DNA of 64,000 bases from Scandinavium sp036271055 (lineage in GTDB: Bacteria; Pseudomonadota; Gammaproteobacteria; Enterobacterales; Enterobacteriaceae), in NCBI RefSeq assembly GCF_036271055.1, contig NZ_DATBBJ010000099.1, forward strand, positions 62,001 to 126,000, read 5' to 3'. Both the position numbers and the translations under genes were made by a program. Numbering within the stretch: the first letter of the stretch is position 1; each line of letters begins with the position of its first letter. This document shows positions 23,557-32,750 of the stretch, piece after piece. The notes under the pieces are model-generated. The model worked only from the letters and a program-made list of their open reading frames with translations, was not told the DNA's origin and made no database searches.

Positions 23557-24141
23557 TCAGTCGCCCAGATATTGAATGGTGATGTGGTAGTTGAACACGT
23601 GTTGCTCAATGCTGATCGGCTCGCGCTTCCCTTTGCGTTGCAGGTAGGTGATGTCTGTCACCAGTTTACCCTGAGGATTGCGAAGCTCACGTTTATCGCC
23701 GTGATCGGTGAGTGTCCAGCCTTTCGGCAGTTGCGGCGTCCATGCGCTGATTGGCCAGTGGCTCAACATCACGTCAGCCAGCACCTGGCTGGCTGGTGGC
23801 AACTGTGGCACCACAATTGACTGCTCAGTGTGAATGCCTTTGTCGTCATAGCTCACAAGGAACAGGCGGATCCCCACGGAAGAAAGCCCTGCGAGGCTCA
23901 GCTTTTTATCATCAGCGTTAAGCAGCACCAGCAGCGATTGGGATTTGCCGTTAAAGCTGCCGGTCAACAGTTGCTGAGAACTGACCGCAGGCGTAATGCC
24001 CGGTGCGGGCAATGTCACCTGCGTTCCCGGTTGCAGCCACGCCTGTGGACGACCATTTTCCTCGGGCGAAGAATGGCTACAGCCGGTGAGGGCCAGCACC
24101 GCTGCGAAAGCAACGCTGTGCCAAAGGGGACGTATCATCAT
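23557..24141 (-). CDS. apeN: DUF3261-type lipoprotein of the aryl polyene operon
   Basis: About 194 residues from ATG 24139-24141 (a second ATG follows directly). The N-terminus MMIRPLWHSVAFAAVLALTG ends in a lipobox (LTGC), so the mature protein is an acylated lipoprotein. Its position between the MMPL exporter and KS genes and its size fit the envelope lipoprotein of aryl polyene clusters, probably acting in transfer of the finished lipid to the outer membrane. It overlaps the exporter stop through ATGATGA. Confidence 0.75.
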   Translation of the reverse strand: MMIRPLWHSVAFAAVLALTGCSHSSPEENGRPQAWLQPGTQVTLPAPGITPAVSSQQLLTGSFNGKSQSLLVLLNADDKKLSLAGLSSVGIRLFLVSYDDKGIHTEQSIVVPQLPPASQVLADVMLSHWPISAWTPQLPKGWTLTDHGDKRELRNPQGKLVTDITYLQRKGKREPISIEQHVFNYHITIQYLGD

Positions 24142-26459
24142 TTTCTTCTCTCTTTCTTGCCCGGCATCGCCAGCGGTGACAGCAAAAACGCGGTGAAAAT
24201 GCCGCTCACCAGCACGATGCCAAAACTGCTGATCGCCTGAGTAGCGCTGAATACCAGCATACCCAACGTCAACAACGTGGTGATCATCGCAAGCGTAATC
24301 GCCAGCAGCGACGTGAGCGGTGTTCCGCGCGGGTTGCTGAAAAATAGCGTGTAGTTGACGCCAATCCCGAGCACTAACACCAGCGCCAGTAACGAGAACA
24401 GATTCACCGCATGCTCGCTGAATGACAGCACCGCCAGACCGCAACCGAGTGACAGCAGCGACGGCACCAGGCTAATCAGCCCTCTACGCCAGCCAAGACG
24501 CAGCATGGCACCCACGGCGATAATTACCAGTGCCACGCCAAGCAGCGCGGTCAGAATGGTGCGGTACAGCGCGAACAGGTGATCAAATGAGGTTTTGCGA
24601 TCGTTCCATGCGACACCCTCAGCGCGATCCGCGAGCCGTTGCAGCACAGCGCTGTTCTTCACGCCGTCAACGGGCACCAGCACGCCACTCTTACCGCTTG
24701 GCAGCGTCAGCCACAGCAAACGCCAGCCTTCGCTGGCAGGGCTTTTCAGCCATATGTCGACGGTCACTGGCATCGGGTTAAGATCAGGCGAAACGGTTTT
24801 CAGCCCGGCACTTTGCAGCGCTTTCACCACATTGGGCGTGGCTTGTTTTAACAGCGCTAAATCTTGCGCCTGTCGCTTGAGCGAATTCAGCGGCAGCGTG
24901 CGGAACTGTGTGAAATCGCCCGCGGCGCGCGCCTTTTCCAGCTGTGGCGTAAAGGCTTCCAGCCGTTCCAGCGTTTGCTGGGCGGAATCGCCGTACACCA
25001 CAAACCATTTCTGATCGACGCTTTGCCCAGTGAGAGCGGTGATTTTTTTCTCCTGCGCGAGCAAATGCTGCGGCAGCGCCTGGAGTTGGGAAATGTCGTC
25101 ATCCACGCGCAGCGTCGCCATTCCCGCCAGCGCAAATAACGCCAGCGCGACAGGCAGGCCGACAGAGAGTTTTTTATTGCGCCGCCATGCCGCGAGCCAG
25201 CGCAGCATCAGGGTCATCATCGGAACAGGGCGCACTGGCAAGCCACGGCACAGCCACGGATGCCAGAAAATGACGGTGAGGCATGACGCGCTGAGTCCGG
25301 CAGCAGCAAACACCGCCATCTGGCGAATACCAGGGAACGGCGCGAGTATCATCAACAGATACGCCGCAACGGTAGTCAGCAACGCCAGCAGCAGGGCGCT
25401 ACGCACTTTTTGCAAGCTTTGCCACGGCGTGGAGACTTCGCCGTGGACCATCCGCTCGGTCAGATAATAGAGCGTGTAATCCGCCGAAATGCCGATGATG
25501 CTCATGCTCATCACCAGGGTCATTAAATGCAGCTCGCCGAACAGTAACAGTGTGACAACGGTTCCCGCCAGCGCACCGATCCCGACAGAAAGCAGGCATA
25601 AAACCAGCGGACGCAAAGAACGGAACACCAGCACAATCAGCAGGATAACGCCGAGGATCGTTGCCACGCCGAGCGTCGACACATCGTGCTTCGCCTGCTG
25701 GCTGGCGTAATCGCTGTAGAACATCGTTCCGCGTGACAGCAACTGCGCCTGCGGGAATTGCGCTTTCAGCTGGGTTTCCAGCGTCGCCAGTTGCGTGACG
25801 CGCTGGTGGATTTGCTGCATGTCGAACGAAGAACCGTTCAGCTCGCCGTGCAGCAGATACCAGAAGTTACCCGCTTTATCCTGCGCGACCAGCCAGCCGT
25901 CCATCAGCCGCAGCTTTTGTCCGTTTTGTGCCAGCGCCAGTTGTGAACCGCGCATCAGCATCAGCGGATCGTTGTTTAATTCTTTCCCACTGACGCCGGA
26001 AAACGCCGAGTACAGTTGCGATAAAATCCACTGTGCCTGCGCTTCACCGCCCTGTTGCAGGCGGCTGCGGGTGGCGCTGTCAATAAGCGCATTGCGATGC
26101 TGGAAGAAGAACGTGCCCCACGTTTGCTGGCTGTCTGCATCCATCGCGCCTTTCACTTCGCTTAACGCGCCGGACTGCGATAGTAACTGCTGCCAGCGAT
26201 TCGCGGCCGCGGGATTGGCGGTTTTGCCCGGGCTCACCAGCCACACTAATTGCCGGTCGAGACGCTGCATAAACCCGTCGCTGAGCGCAGGCGGGATAGC
26301 ACCCATGCTTTGCGTTGGGAGCATTGCCAGCACGCTACTGTTGAGCTTCGCCCGTGGCAGCATAAACGCCAGCGCGGCCAGCAGAATCAGGCACAGCGCA
26401 AGCCAGCTCCAGGCGGCACGGCGAGCGCTATTGGGCGGCAAAGCGTTGGCGTTCGTCAT
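24138..26459 (-). CDS. apeM: MMPL/RND-family exporter of the aryl polyene operon
   Basis: 773 residues with an N-terminal helix, a large periplasmic domain, a block of about five helices, a second periplasmic domain and a second helix block: the two-fold RND/MMPL layout. It is thought to extract the aryl polyene lipid from the inner membrane toward the LolA-like carrier next door. The start ATG at 26457-26459 lies inside the LolA-like gene (32-base overlap). Confidence 0.87.
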   Translation of the reverse strand: MTNANALPPNSARRAAWSWLALCLILLAALAFMLPRAKLNSSVLAMLPTQSMGAIPPALSDGFMQRLDRQLVWLVSPGKTANPAAANRWQQLLSQSGALSEVKGAMDADSQQTWGTFFFQHRNALIDSATRSRLQQGGEAQAQWILSQLYSAFSGVSGKELNNDPLMLMRGSQLALAQNGQKLRLMDGWLVAQDKAGNFWYLLHGELNGSSFDMQQIHQRVTQLATLETQLKAQFPQAQLLSRGTMFYSDYASQQAKHDVSTLGVATILGVILLIVLVFRSLRPLVLCLLSVGIGALAGTVVTLLLFGELHLMTLVMSMSIIGISADYTLYYLTERMVHGEVSTPWQSLQKVRSALLLALLTTVAAYLLMILAPFPGIRQMAVFAAAGLSASCLTVIFWHPWLCRGLPVRPVPMMTLMLRWLAAWRRNKKLSVGLPVALALFALAGMATLRVDDDISQLQALPQHLLAQEKKITALTGQSVDQKWFVVYGDSAQQTLERLEAFTPQLEKARAAGDFTQFRTLPLNSLKRQAQDLALLKQATPNVVKALQSAGLKTVSPDLNPMPVTVDIWLKSPASEGWRLLWLTLPSGKSGVLVPVDGVKNSAVLQRLADRAEGVAWNDRKTSFDHLFALYRTILTALLGVALVIIAVGAMLRLGWRRGLISLVPSLLSLGCGLAVLSFSEHAVNLFSLLALVLVLGIGVNYTLFFSNPRGTPLTSLLAITLAMITTLLTLGMLVFSATQAISSFGIVLVSGIFTAFLLSPLAMPGKKERRK

Positions 26460-27033
26460 CGGTCAATTGGGTCGGCGTCAGGCGTTGGTTGGTGAGTTTG
26501 ATATCGGTGCGATCGCCCTGTTTATCATTCAACTGGATCGTTTCCAGATACGTTTTCCCCGCCAAATCGATAGAGGTAAAAATCTTGTCGAGCGGTGTGG
26601 TGATGGGCGTCAATTTCAGGGTCCAGCTGTCGTTGCCTTTGTCCTGAAAATCGATACGGAAGTTTTGCTCCAGCACTTTGCGGTCGGCCTGGAACAGCGC
26701 GCGCAGCAGATGGTTAAACTGGAACATCTGCGGGTTGTTGTCGGCGGTGATGGTCTGCGGCGGTTGGCCGTTGACGATTTGCACCATTCGCGAATCATTG
26801 AGCATCAATTGCATCGGGAACGGCGTGGTCTGGTCCCACAACAGTCCGGTGTCGCGAGCAATCAGCATTTCGCCCTGCGAGCGCAGCGGCTGCGGCATCT
26901 CTTTAATAGTGCGAGTCTGATCGAAATGGGCGCGTACCAGCGGTTGCCCGGTAAAGCGCTGCTGCAAATCATCCAGCGTGATGGCGTGTGCCAGCGGGGC
27001 GAGCAGCACGACGATAAGAGGCCACAGTTTCAT
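26428..27033 (-). CDS. apeL: LolA-like periplasmic carrier of the aryl polyene operon
   Basis: 201 residues from ATG 27031-27033 (MKLWPLIVVLLAPLAHA, a clean signal peptide). The body resembles LolA/outer-membrane lipoprotein carriers (GEMLIARDTGLLWDQ). It probably shuttles the product or a lipoprotein across the periplasm. It overlaps the thioesterase gene by four bases. Confidence 0.83.
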   Translation of the reverse strand: MKLWPLIVVLLAPLAHAITLDDLQQRFTGQPLVRAHFDQTRTIKEMPQPLRSQGEMLIARDTGLLWDQTTPFPMQLMLNDSRMVQIVNGQPPQTITADNNPQMFQFNHLLRALFQADRKVLEQNFRIDFQDKGNDSWTLKLTPITTPLDKIFTSIDLAGKTYLETIQLNDKQGDRTDIKLTNQRLTPTQLTDDERQRFAAQ

Positions 27034-27452
27034 GCGCTCACTCCCATGCGTTCGAATAATATCGCCGGGCTGACGAAGCACAGCTCTTTGGTTTTCTCTT
27101 CCACCGCCACCTGAATGGTGTAGCCGGTGGTGGTGCGCTTGCCGGTTGCCGCGTCGAAAATTTCATAGCTGATACGCAGACGGTTTTCATACTCTTCGAG
27201 TTTGGCGCGCACGCGAATGGTCTGCTCGAAGGTTACGACGTCGCGGTACTTCACGCGGGTGTCGACAACTGGCCACACGTAGCCGGATGCTTTCATCTGG
27301 CGATAACCATAATCGAACTGATTGAGCAGCGCCTCGCGGGCGATTTCGAAATAACGGAAGTAGTTGCCGTGCCACACCACGCCCATCATATCGACGTCGT
27401 GAAAGGGCACGGTCAGTTCAATCTCGGTGGTAAAGCGGGGATCGTTGAGCAC
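27030..27452 (-). CDS. apeK: Acyl-CoA thioesterase-like hotdog protein (4HBT family)
   Basis: 140 residues with the 4-hydroxybenzoyl-CoA thioesterase signature HDVDMMGVVWHGNYFRYFE near residue 18, whose Asp is catalytic in the family. It may act in release or editing of thioester intermediates. Overlaps the LolA-like gene by four bases. Confidence 0.85.
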   Translation of the reverse strand: MLNDPRFTTEIELTVPFHDVDMMGVVWHGNYFRYFEIAREALLNQFDYGYRQMKASGYVWPVVDTRVKYRDVVTFEQTIRVRAKLEEYENRLRISYEIFDAATGKRTTTGYTIQVAVEEKTKELCFVSPAILFERMGVSA

Positions 27453-27455
27453 CCG

Positions 27456-29135
27456 TTACTCCTTCTCAGTCGCATCCGGCAGACGCCAGAAATCAAAAAA
27501 GTTAAACCAGTCGAGCGGTGACTGTAAGGCGTAATGCTCCAGTCGCTGCGCATAACGATCGACAGTGGCCTGTAACGCCTGCTGGCGCTCGCCTCGCGGT
27601 AACACCAGCGGGTCGGCGAATGGTTCGCAGTGCACGCGCAGTTTGCCCTGCTGCTTGAGGGCGAAAATCATCAGCACCGGACATTTCAGCACCGAAGCCA
27701 GAATAAACGGTCCTTGCGGGAACGGCGCGGGCGAGCCCATAAACTCGCTCCAGATAACGCGCCAGTCGCCGCCGCGCTGCGGGTTGACGGCAATACGATC
27801 GCCGACGATCGCCACCCATTCGCCCTGATCGAGTTTCTCTTTCAGCAGCATGGCGGTGTCCGGACCAACGTCCGTCACCGAAATTAAATTGAGGCCAGAC
27901 TGCGGGGCGTTTTCTTCCATCACCTGTTTAAAGCGCTGTGCGTTTTCGTTAAACACCAGCGCGTTAATGGTTCTCGTCGACAACGCGCGACAGGCTTCTA
28001 CATCGCCGAGATGCGAGGCCAGCAGCAGTTTTCCCTGTGGCGCAGACATGTCTAACGCGTCCTGTGCGCCGGAGGCAAAAACAATATCGCGGCCTGGTTT
28101 CAGTTCGCCGCGCCAACTGGCAATTTTGTCGAGAATAGCGTGGCCGAAAGCCATAAAGTGATGAAAGCTGTTGAAGCGTGCAGGCTGCGGGAAATGACGC
28201 GCCGCGAGTTCTTTTTTCGCTCGCGCAATCCACTGCTGCGATGCACGACGCGGTTCGCGGGCGGTGAGCCAGAAAACGGCAATGACCGGCCACAGCAACA
28301 GGGAAAATGCGCCACGCCCGAAAGTTTTCCACACCCAAATCATCAGCCGCATGCCCCACAACCCTTTGGCTTCCGGCTGTTTTGCCCAGTGATGGCTACG
28401 ACGACGAAACAGCAGCGAGGGAATGCGCGGCAACATGCCGAAGAACAAACGAGTGTGCATCCAGGAGATGCGCAGGTTGTCTTTTAAGGCATCGAAATGC
28501 GAGAGGCCGTCCGGCGGATAGGTCACGCGGGTCGGCACAAAATAGCTGGTATTGCCCTGCCAGTAGAGGCGCACCATCACTTCGGTGTCGAAATCCATTC
28601 GTTTGCCGAGTGGCACGCGGCGGGCGAGCTGTAGCGTCGGCTCCACCGGGTAAACGCGAAATCCGCACATGCTGTCTTTGAGCTGGAGAGACAGTGTCTC
28701 AATCCATACCCAGACGTGGGTGACGTAACGCCCGTACAGGCGCGAGCGCGGAACGGATTCATCGTAAATCGGTCGCCCGGAAATCAGCGCGTCCGGGTGT
28801 TTTTCTGCCAGCGCTACCAGACGTGGGATGTCTTCAATTGCATGCTGCCCGTCGGCATCGACCTGCACTGCATGGCTGAATCCTGCACGCTGGGCTTCCT
28901 CTAAACCACGGAGGACTGCCGCGCCTTTGCCTGCGTTTTCCGGCAGGCGCACCAGCGTCATGTTTGTGTGCGTTGCCGCGAGTGTATCCAGTGTTTCGCG
29001 TGTGGGTTCATCGCTGCCGTCATCCACCACAATGCACGGCATGGCAAAGGCCGACAGCCGTTCGAGTACGCTCGCCATCATTGCGCCATGGTTGTAGCAG
29101 GGGATCAGAATGCAGGGGGAAAAGACTACTGGCAT
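27456..29135 (-). CDS. apeJ: Glycosyltransferase-2 / LpxL-like acyltransferase fusion
   Basis: About 559 residues from ATG 29133-29135 (MPVVFSPCILIPCYNHG). Residues 1-240 form a GT2 domain (IVVDDGSDE, VQVDADGQH), followed by one or two membrane segments. A lysophospholipid/LpxL-type acyltransferase domain then extends to the C-terminus. The fusion suggests it builds the glycolipid-like anchor to which the polyene is esterified. A longer frame to 29342 runs inside apeI and is not used. It overlaps apeI by 10 bases. Confidence 0.83.
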   Translation of the reverse strand: MPVVFSPCILIPCYNHGAMMASVLERLSAFAMPCIVVDDGSDEPTRETLDTLAATHTNMTLVRLPENAGKGAAVLRGLEEAQRAGFSHAVQVDADGQHAIEDIPRLVALAEKHPDALISGRPIYDESVPRSRLYGRYVTHVWVWIETLSLQLKDSMCGFRVYPVEPTLQLARRVPLGKRMDFDTEVMVRLYWQGNTSYFVPTRVTYPPDGLSHFDALKDNLRISWMHTRLFFGMLPRIPSLLFRRRSHHWAKQPEAKGLWGMRLMIWVWKTFGRGAFSLLLWPVIAVFWLTAREPRRASQQWIARAKKELAARHFPQPARFNSFHHFMAFGHAILDKIASWRGELKPGRDIVFASGAQDALDMSAPQGKLLLASHLGDVEACRALSTRTINALVFNENAQRFKQVMEENAPQSGLNLISVTDVGPDTAMLLKEKLDQGEWVAIVGDRIAVNPQRGGDWRVIWSEFMGSPAPFPQGPFILASVLKCPVLMIFALKQQGKLRVHCEPFADPLVLPRGERQQALQATVDRYAQRLEHYALQSPLDWFNFFDFWRLPDATEKE

Positions 29136-29479
29136 AACCGGATCTTTCCGCTGCTGGCCGTGTGACGTGCGTCGCCGTCGTGGCGCTGATAGCTGAACGT
29201 CAGCAGCTGTTTTTCGGCTTGCCAGGCGAGGTCCAGTGTGACGGTGGTTTCGGGCAACAGCGGGGCCTGAAACTTCACGTTCTGAATGCTGTGAAAACGA
29301 AAACCGGGGGCCAGCAGTGTGGTGGCGTAATGCATTACCCAATCGAGTTGCGCCACGCCGGGCAGAATAGGCTGCACATCAAAGTGGCCCTGAAACCAGA
29401 ACAAGTCGGGATCCAGATGCAGGGTGATCGACAGCGCCTGCGGCTGTGTCAGTTGGCGTGCAATTTCACGAGGCTTCAC
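29126..29479 (-). CDS. apeI: FabZ-like dehydratase subunit of the aryl polyene pathway
   Basis: 117 residues; FQGHFDVQPILPGVAQLDW is the FabZ active-site segment with catalytic His. Short single-hotdog dehydratase, partner of ApeP in known systems. Overlaps apeH by four bases. Confidence 0.85.
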   Translation of the reverse strand: MKPREIARQLTQPQALSITLHLDPDLFWFQGHFDVQPILPGVAQLDWVMHYATTLLAPGFRFHSIQNVKFQAPLLPETTVTLDLAWQAEKQLLTFSYQRHDGDARHTASSGKIRLCQ

Positions 29480-30825
29480 GAAAATAACTCCTGCAATTGC
29501 GCATAGACACGCTTGTTCATGCTGTTCACGGGGATTTCATCCAGCACGCGCCAGTAACGCGGTACAGCGACGGATTCCAGCCACGGTTGTAGTGCCTGAC
29601 GCCAGGCTTGCTGTTGGCCTTTGCCGCCCGTCGTGTCCCATTGTTGACGGGCGCTTTCGGTTAACACCAGCACCACGCCAATCCCCTGACGACCGCCGCG
29701 TGAAACCGGCAGCGCAGCCGCTTCCACAACGCCCTCCAGTGTCATCAGGCGCTTTTCGACTTCGCTCAGGGAAACCCGTTTTTCTTCAATTTTCACTACG
29801 CGCCCGCGACGCCCTGCCAGACGGAAACCGTCATCGACCAGTTCAATCATGTCGTCGAGCAGCAGCCCTTCATTGTCGTTCACCAGCGGCGAAAGCAGAC
29901 GCCACTCTTCGCCTTCGGCCCGCAGCGTGACGCCGGGAAACAGCTGCCACGACGTACCGTTGTCGATGCGCTGACGCCAGGCAACGATGCCGGACTCGGT
30001 GCTACCGTAGATTTCATCCAGCCAGACGTTGAGCCAGCTCTGAGTCTCTTTCACCTCTTTCCACGGCAGCATGCCACCTGCGGAAAGGATCATCTTAACC
30101 GGCGGAGGTGCGAGTTGTGGATCCAGACGTTTAAGAAACGCCGGACTGCTGATGAAGACGTAGCGATGCTGTGGATCAAGCGCGCTTAACTGTTCGGCAT
30201 AATAGGTCATCGACGCGTGCAGCGGCATTCCACAGGCCATGGGCAAGAAGATGCGGAACGTCAGTCCGTACAGGTGCTGCGGCACGACAGAGGCCACCAC
30301 CCGACAGCCTTCGAGGCGTTGTTCAAAACGGGTGTGCAGCATGCGGGCTTCTTCGTCGAGCAACGCGATGGGCTTGATAATTTTTTTCGGCTGACCGGTG
30401 GAGCCGGAGGTGAAGAGTTCGACGTAGCTGTCAGCGGCAATCGGCGGCAGTGTGATGTCGTTATGCGGCGTTGCTTCGCCTGGCGTCACCACAATTTGTG
30501 GGCCTTCGCAGTCGAGTTGCGTTTCGCTGAGCATCCCGTCGAATAAATCCTTCTGTTCACTGAGCAGCGAGGCGCGGCAATGGCCTGGGATCACCGGGAT
30601 TTTTCCCGCGTGCAGTGTCGCCAGCAGGGCTACGATAAACAGATAGCTGTTTTCGAAACACAGCGCCCAACGCGTGCCGGGCTGTGCCGCCAGCGACTGC
30701 ATCAGGGTCACCACGTCGTGGCGTAATTCACCGAGCGACCATTCGCGTGTGCCAAGCCACGCAACAGGCGTGTCGTCAGGGCGCGTGGGACTTAGCCACT
30801 GTGACAGCGGAAGGGGGTGTTTCAT
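29476..30825 (-). CDS. apeH: AMP-dependent aryl acid:ACP/CoA ligase
   Basis: 449 residues from ATG 30823-30825 (MKHPLPLSQW). ANL-superfamily motifs: TSGSTGQPKKI (P-loop), YGSTESG and LAGRRGRVVKIEEKRVS with the C-terminal Gly/Lys elements. It activates the aromatic starter acid (4-hydroxybenzoate-type in known systems) for loading onto an ACP. The upstream extension to 30990 lies inside apeG and is not used. Overlaps apeG by four bases. Confidence 0.87.
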   Translation of the reverse strand: MKHPLPLSQWLSPTRPDDTPVAWLGTREWSLGELRHDVVTLMQSLAAQPGTRWALCFENSYLFIVALLATLHAGKIPVIPGHCRASLLSEQKDLFDGMLSETQLDCEGPQIVVTPGEATPHNDITLPPIAADSYVELFTSGSTGQPKKIIKPIALLDEEARMLHTRFEQRLEGCRVVASVVPQHLYGLTFRIFLPMACGMPLHASMTYYAEQLSALDPQHRYVFISSPAFLKRLDPQLAPPPVKMILSAGGMLPWKEVKETQSWLNVWLDEIYGSTESGIVAWRQRIDNGTSWQLFPGVTLRAEGEEWRLLSPLVNDNEGLLLDDMIELVDDGFRLAGRRGRVVKIEEKRVSLSEVEKRLMTLEGVVEAAALPVSRGGRQGIGVVLVLTESARQQWDTTGGKGQQQAWRQALQPWLESVAVPRYWRVLDEIPVNSMNKRVYAQLQELFS

Positions 30826-31403
30826 GGTTGTTCTCTTTTCATCATCCGTCGACGAACCAGCCATTCTCCGGCCATCAGGCTGCCCATTAGCAGGTAGGCG
30901 ATAACGCCGTTCCATGCAGTCCACAGCTGCATGTCGCCATGCAGCGCAGTGAAGAGGGCAATCAGTCCGTTCACGATAAAAAACAGGCACCAGATGCGGG
31001 TGACCTGACGGGTATAGCGCACGCCTGCCGGAGGCAAATTCGGTTCGCGCAGTCGCGCCAGACGCTCAACCAGCGGCATTGCGCTCCACAATGAGCCGCC
31101 GAAGACCGTCAGCATCACCGCATTCACCACCACCGGGTAGAACAGCAACAGCTGATGCGCTTTCAACACGCTGCTGGCGACGCACAGGGCAATGCCAGCC
31201 AGCGCGACGGTTTGCAGCACCCGGCGCATCGGCCCGGCTTGTTTACGCACCATAAACAGGCGAATCACCAACAGCAGGGCCATGGCAGGGATCAACCAGT
31301 GCAGGCCGTTGTGTGCCAGACCAAAGCCAACCAGCAGTGGCCAGGCGAGGACAATCACACCTGTCGCCAGCCGGATAGCCGACAGCGAGCGTAAACCACG
31401 CAT
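30822..31403 (-). CDS. apeG: COG4648-type integral membrane protein of the aryl polyene operon
   Basis: 193 residues with about six hydrophobic helices and a basic C-terminus. Membrane proteins of this type sit between ACP and ligase genes in aryl polyene clusters. The biochemical role is unknown. Confidence 0.78.
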   Translation of the reverse strand: MRGLRSLSAIRLATGVIVLAWPLLVGFGLAHNGLHWLIPAMALLLVIRLFMVRKQAGPMRRVLQTVALAGIALCVASSVLKAHQLLLFYPVVVNAVMLTVFGGSLWSAMPLVERLARLREPNLPPAGVRYTRQVTRIWCLFFIVNGLIALFTALHGDMQLWTAWNGVIAYLLMGSLMAGEWLVRRRMMKREQP

Positions 31404-31408
31404 CTGCG

Positions 31409-31660
31409 TTACTCGTCGTGCAGCAAACGGCTTACGGCATCGACCACATCCTGAACGGTGCGGACCGATTTAAACTCGTCGGGCTTAATTTTTTTGCCGG
31501 TTTTTTTCTGCAAATGAACAACCATATCGACGGCGTCGATGCTGTCCAGTTCCAGATCTTCATACAGGCGGGACTCAGGCTTGATGTCCTGAGGATCGAG
31601 TTCAAAGAGTTTGTGCAGAAGTTCGGTAACTTCCTGAAAAATAGTTTCTTGTTCAGTCAT
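31409..31660 (-). CDS. apeF: Acyl carrier protein
   Basis: 83 residues, acidic helical ACP with the phosphopantetheine Ser in ELDSIDAVDM (about residue 42). One of the two carriers of the pathway; likely activated by AcpT at the other end of the operon. Confidence 0.87.
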   Translation of the reverse strand: MTEQETIFQEVTELLHKLFELDPQDIKPESRLYEDLELDSIDAVDMVVHLQKKTGKKIKPDEFKSVRTVQDVVDAVSRLLHDE

Positions 31661-31673
31661 AACGGACTCGTCT

Positions 31674-31934
31674 TCACGCGCGTTGGGCGTTAATAAAGGA
31701 CGCCAGTGTGGCGACGGAATAGAAATGCTGACGCATCTCTTCGCTTTCTGCTGAAAGCACCACGCCGTACTGATTTTTCACCGCCAGCCCCAGTTCCAGC
31801 GCATCAATGGAATCCAGGCCTAAGCCATCGCCAAAGAGTGGGGCATCGGTGTCGATATCATCCGCTGACAGCTCATCAAGATTCAGGGTCTGAATGATGA
31901 GGTTTTTTATTTCAAGATAGAGGGCTTGCATCAT
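31674..31934 (-). CDS. apeE: Acyl carrier protein
   Basis: 86 residues with the phosphopantetheine Ser in GLDSIDALEL. Paired ACP genes in tandem are a hallmark of aryl polyene clusters. It lies 13 bases before apeF. Confidence 0.87.
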   Translation of the reverse strand: MMQALYLEIKNLIIQTLNLDELSADDIDTDAPLFGDGLGLDSIDALELGLAVKNQYGVVLSAESEEMRQHFYSVATLASFINAQRA

Positions 31935-31964
31935 TAATTCCTGCCAAAAATAAGTCTTTCCCGA

Positions 31965-32750
31965 TTACGTTTCCGGGTTGGGCTGCTGTAACTGCGCCAA
32001 AAACAGCCGGTTGAGCTGTCGGGCAGCCAGTGCCGGTTCTTGTAAGTTTGCATCATAAAAGTCGGTGATGGCGAGACGCTCGCACACATTCACGTCGAAT
32101 ATGGGTTTTACCGGCGGCACATCATACCACTTGCTCTGTTTATCGAGCATACGTTCGCTGCAGTGGATCGTCACAATTCGGACATCACTGGCGCAGCGCA
32201 CGGCGATATTCGCCGCGCCGCGCTGGAGTGTCATTGGCTCGCCGTAGCGCGTGCGGGTGCCTTCCGGGAAAATCAAAATCGTGTCGCCGTTGCCCAGCCG
32301 TTGCTGGCTGGCGGGTAGCAGGCTGTCGGCCTGGCTGTTAATTAAATAATCCGCGCTGCGAATGACTCCGCTCATAAACGGGTTCTTAAGTAATGAGCTT
32401 TTGACCATGCAGTCGGTTTCGGGCATCACCGAGGCCAATAACACGTAGTCGAGCAGCGACGGATGATTGGCGATCACCAGACAGCCGCTTTCAGCGTGCA
32501 AAATCTCTTTGCCGTGAAAACGGTAATCCAGCACGCCCATGATTTTCGTGACCCACAGGAAAAAGCGAAAGCTGGCCGAGATACTGCGACGGGCAATGCT
32601 GCGGCGGCGCGCGGGATTGCGCACGCACACTAACAGGATATTGAACCAGATAAGCGAAAGCAGCAGGCCGCCAATGCCGAACAGCGAGAAGCAAAATCCA
32701 GTGGCGAAAATGCGCCATAGGCGATTAATACGGGCACTGATGGCGGTCAT
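31965..32750 (-). CDS. apeD: 1-acylglycerol-3-phosphate-type acyltransferase (PlsC-like)
   Basis: 261 residues from ATG 32748-32750, with an N-terminal membrane helix and the PlsC motifs: NHPSLLDY in place of NHxSxxD and FPEGTRTR. It probably acylates the lipid anchor of the aryl polyene. Overlaps apeC by four bases. Confidence 0.85.
   Translation of the reverse strand: MTAISARINRLWRIFATGFCFSLFGIGGLLLSLIWFNILLVCVRNPARRRSIARRSISASFRFFLWVTKIMGVLDYRFHGKEILHAESGCLVIANHPSLLDYVLLASVMPETDCMVKSSLLKNPFMSGVIRSADYLINSQADSLLPASQQRLGNGDTILIFPEGTRTRYGEPMTLQRGAANIAVRCASDVRIVTIHCSERMLDKQSKWYDVPPVKPIFDVNVCERLAITDFYDANLQEPALAARQLNRLFLAQLQQPNPET

Noticed and set aside
25795..27114. 439-codon plus-strand reading frame
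   Set aside because: It is antisense to the MMPL exporter and the LolA-like gene, has Cys/Arg/Ser-rich shadow composition and no domain.
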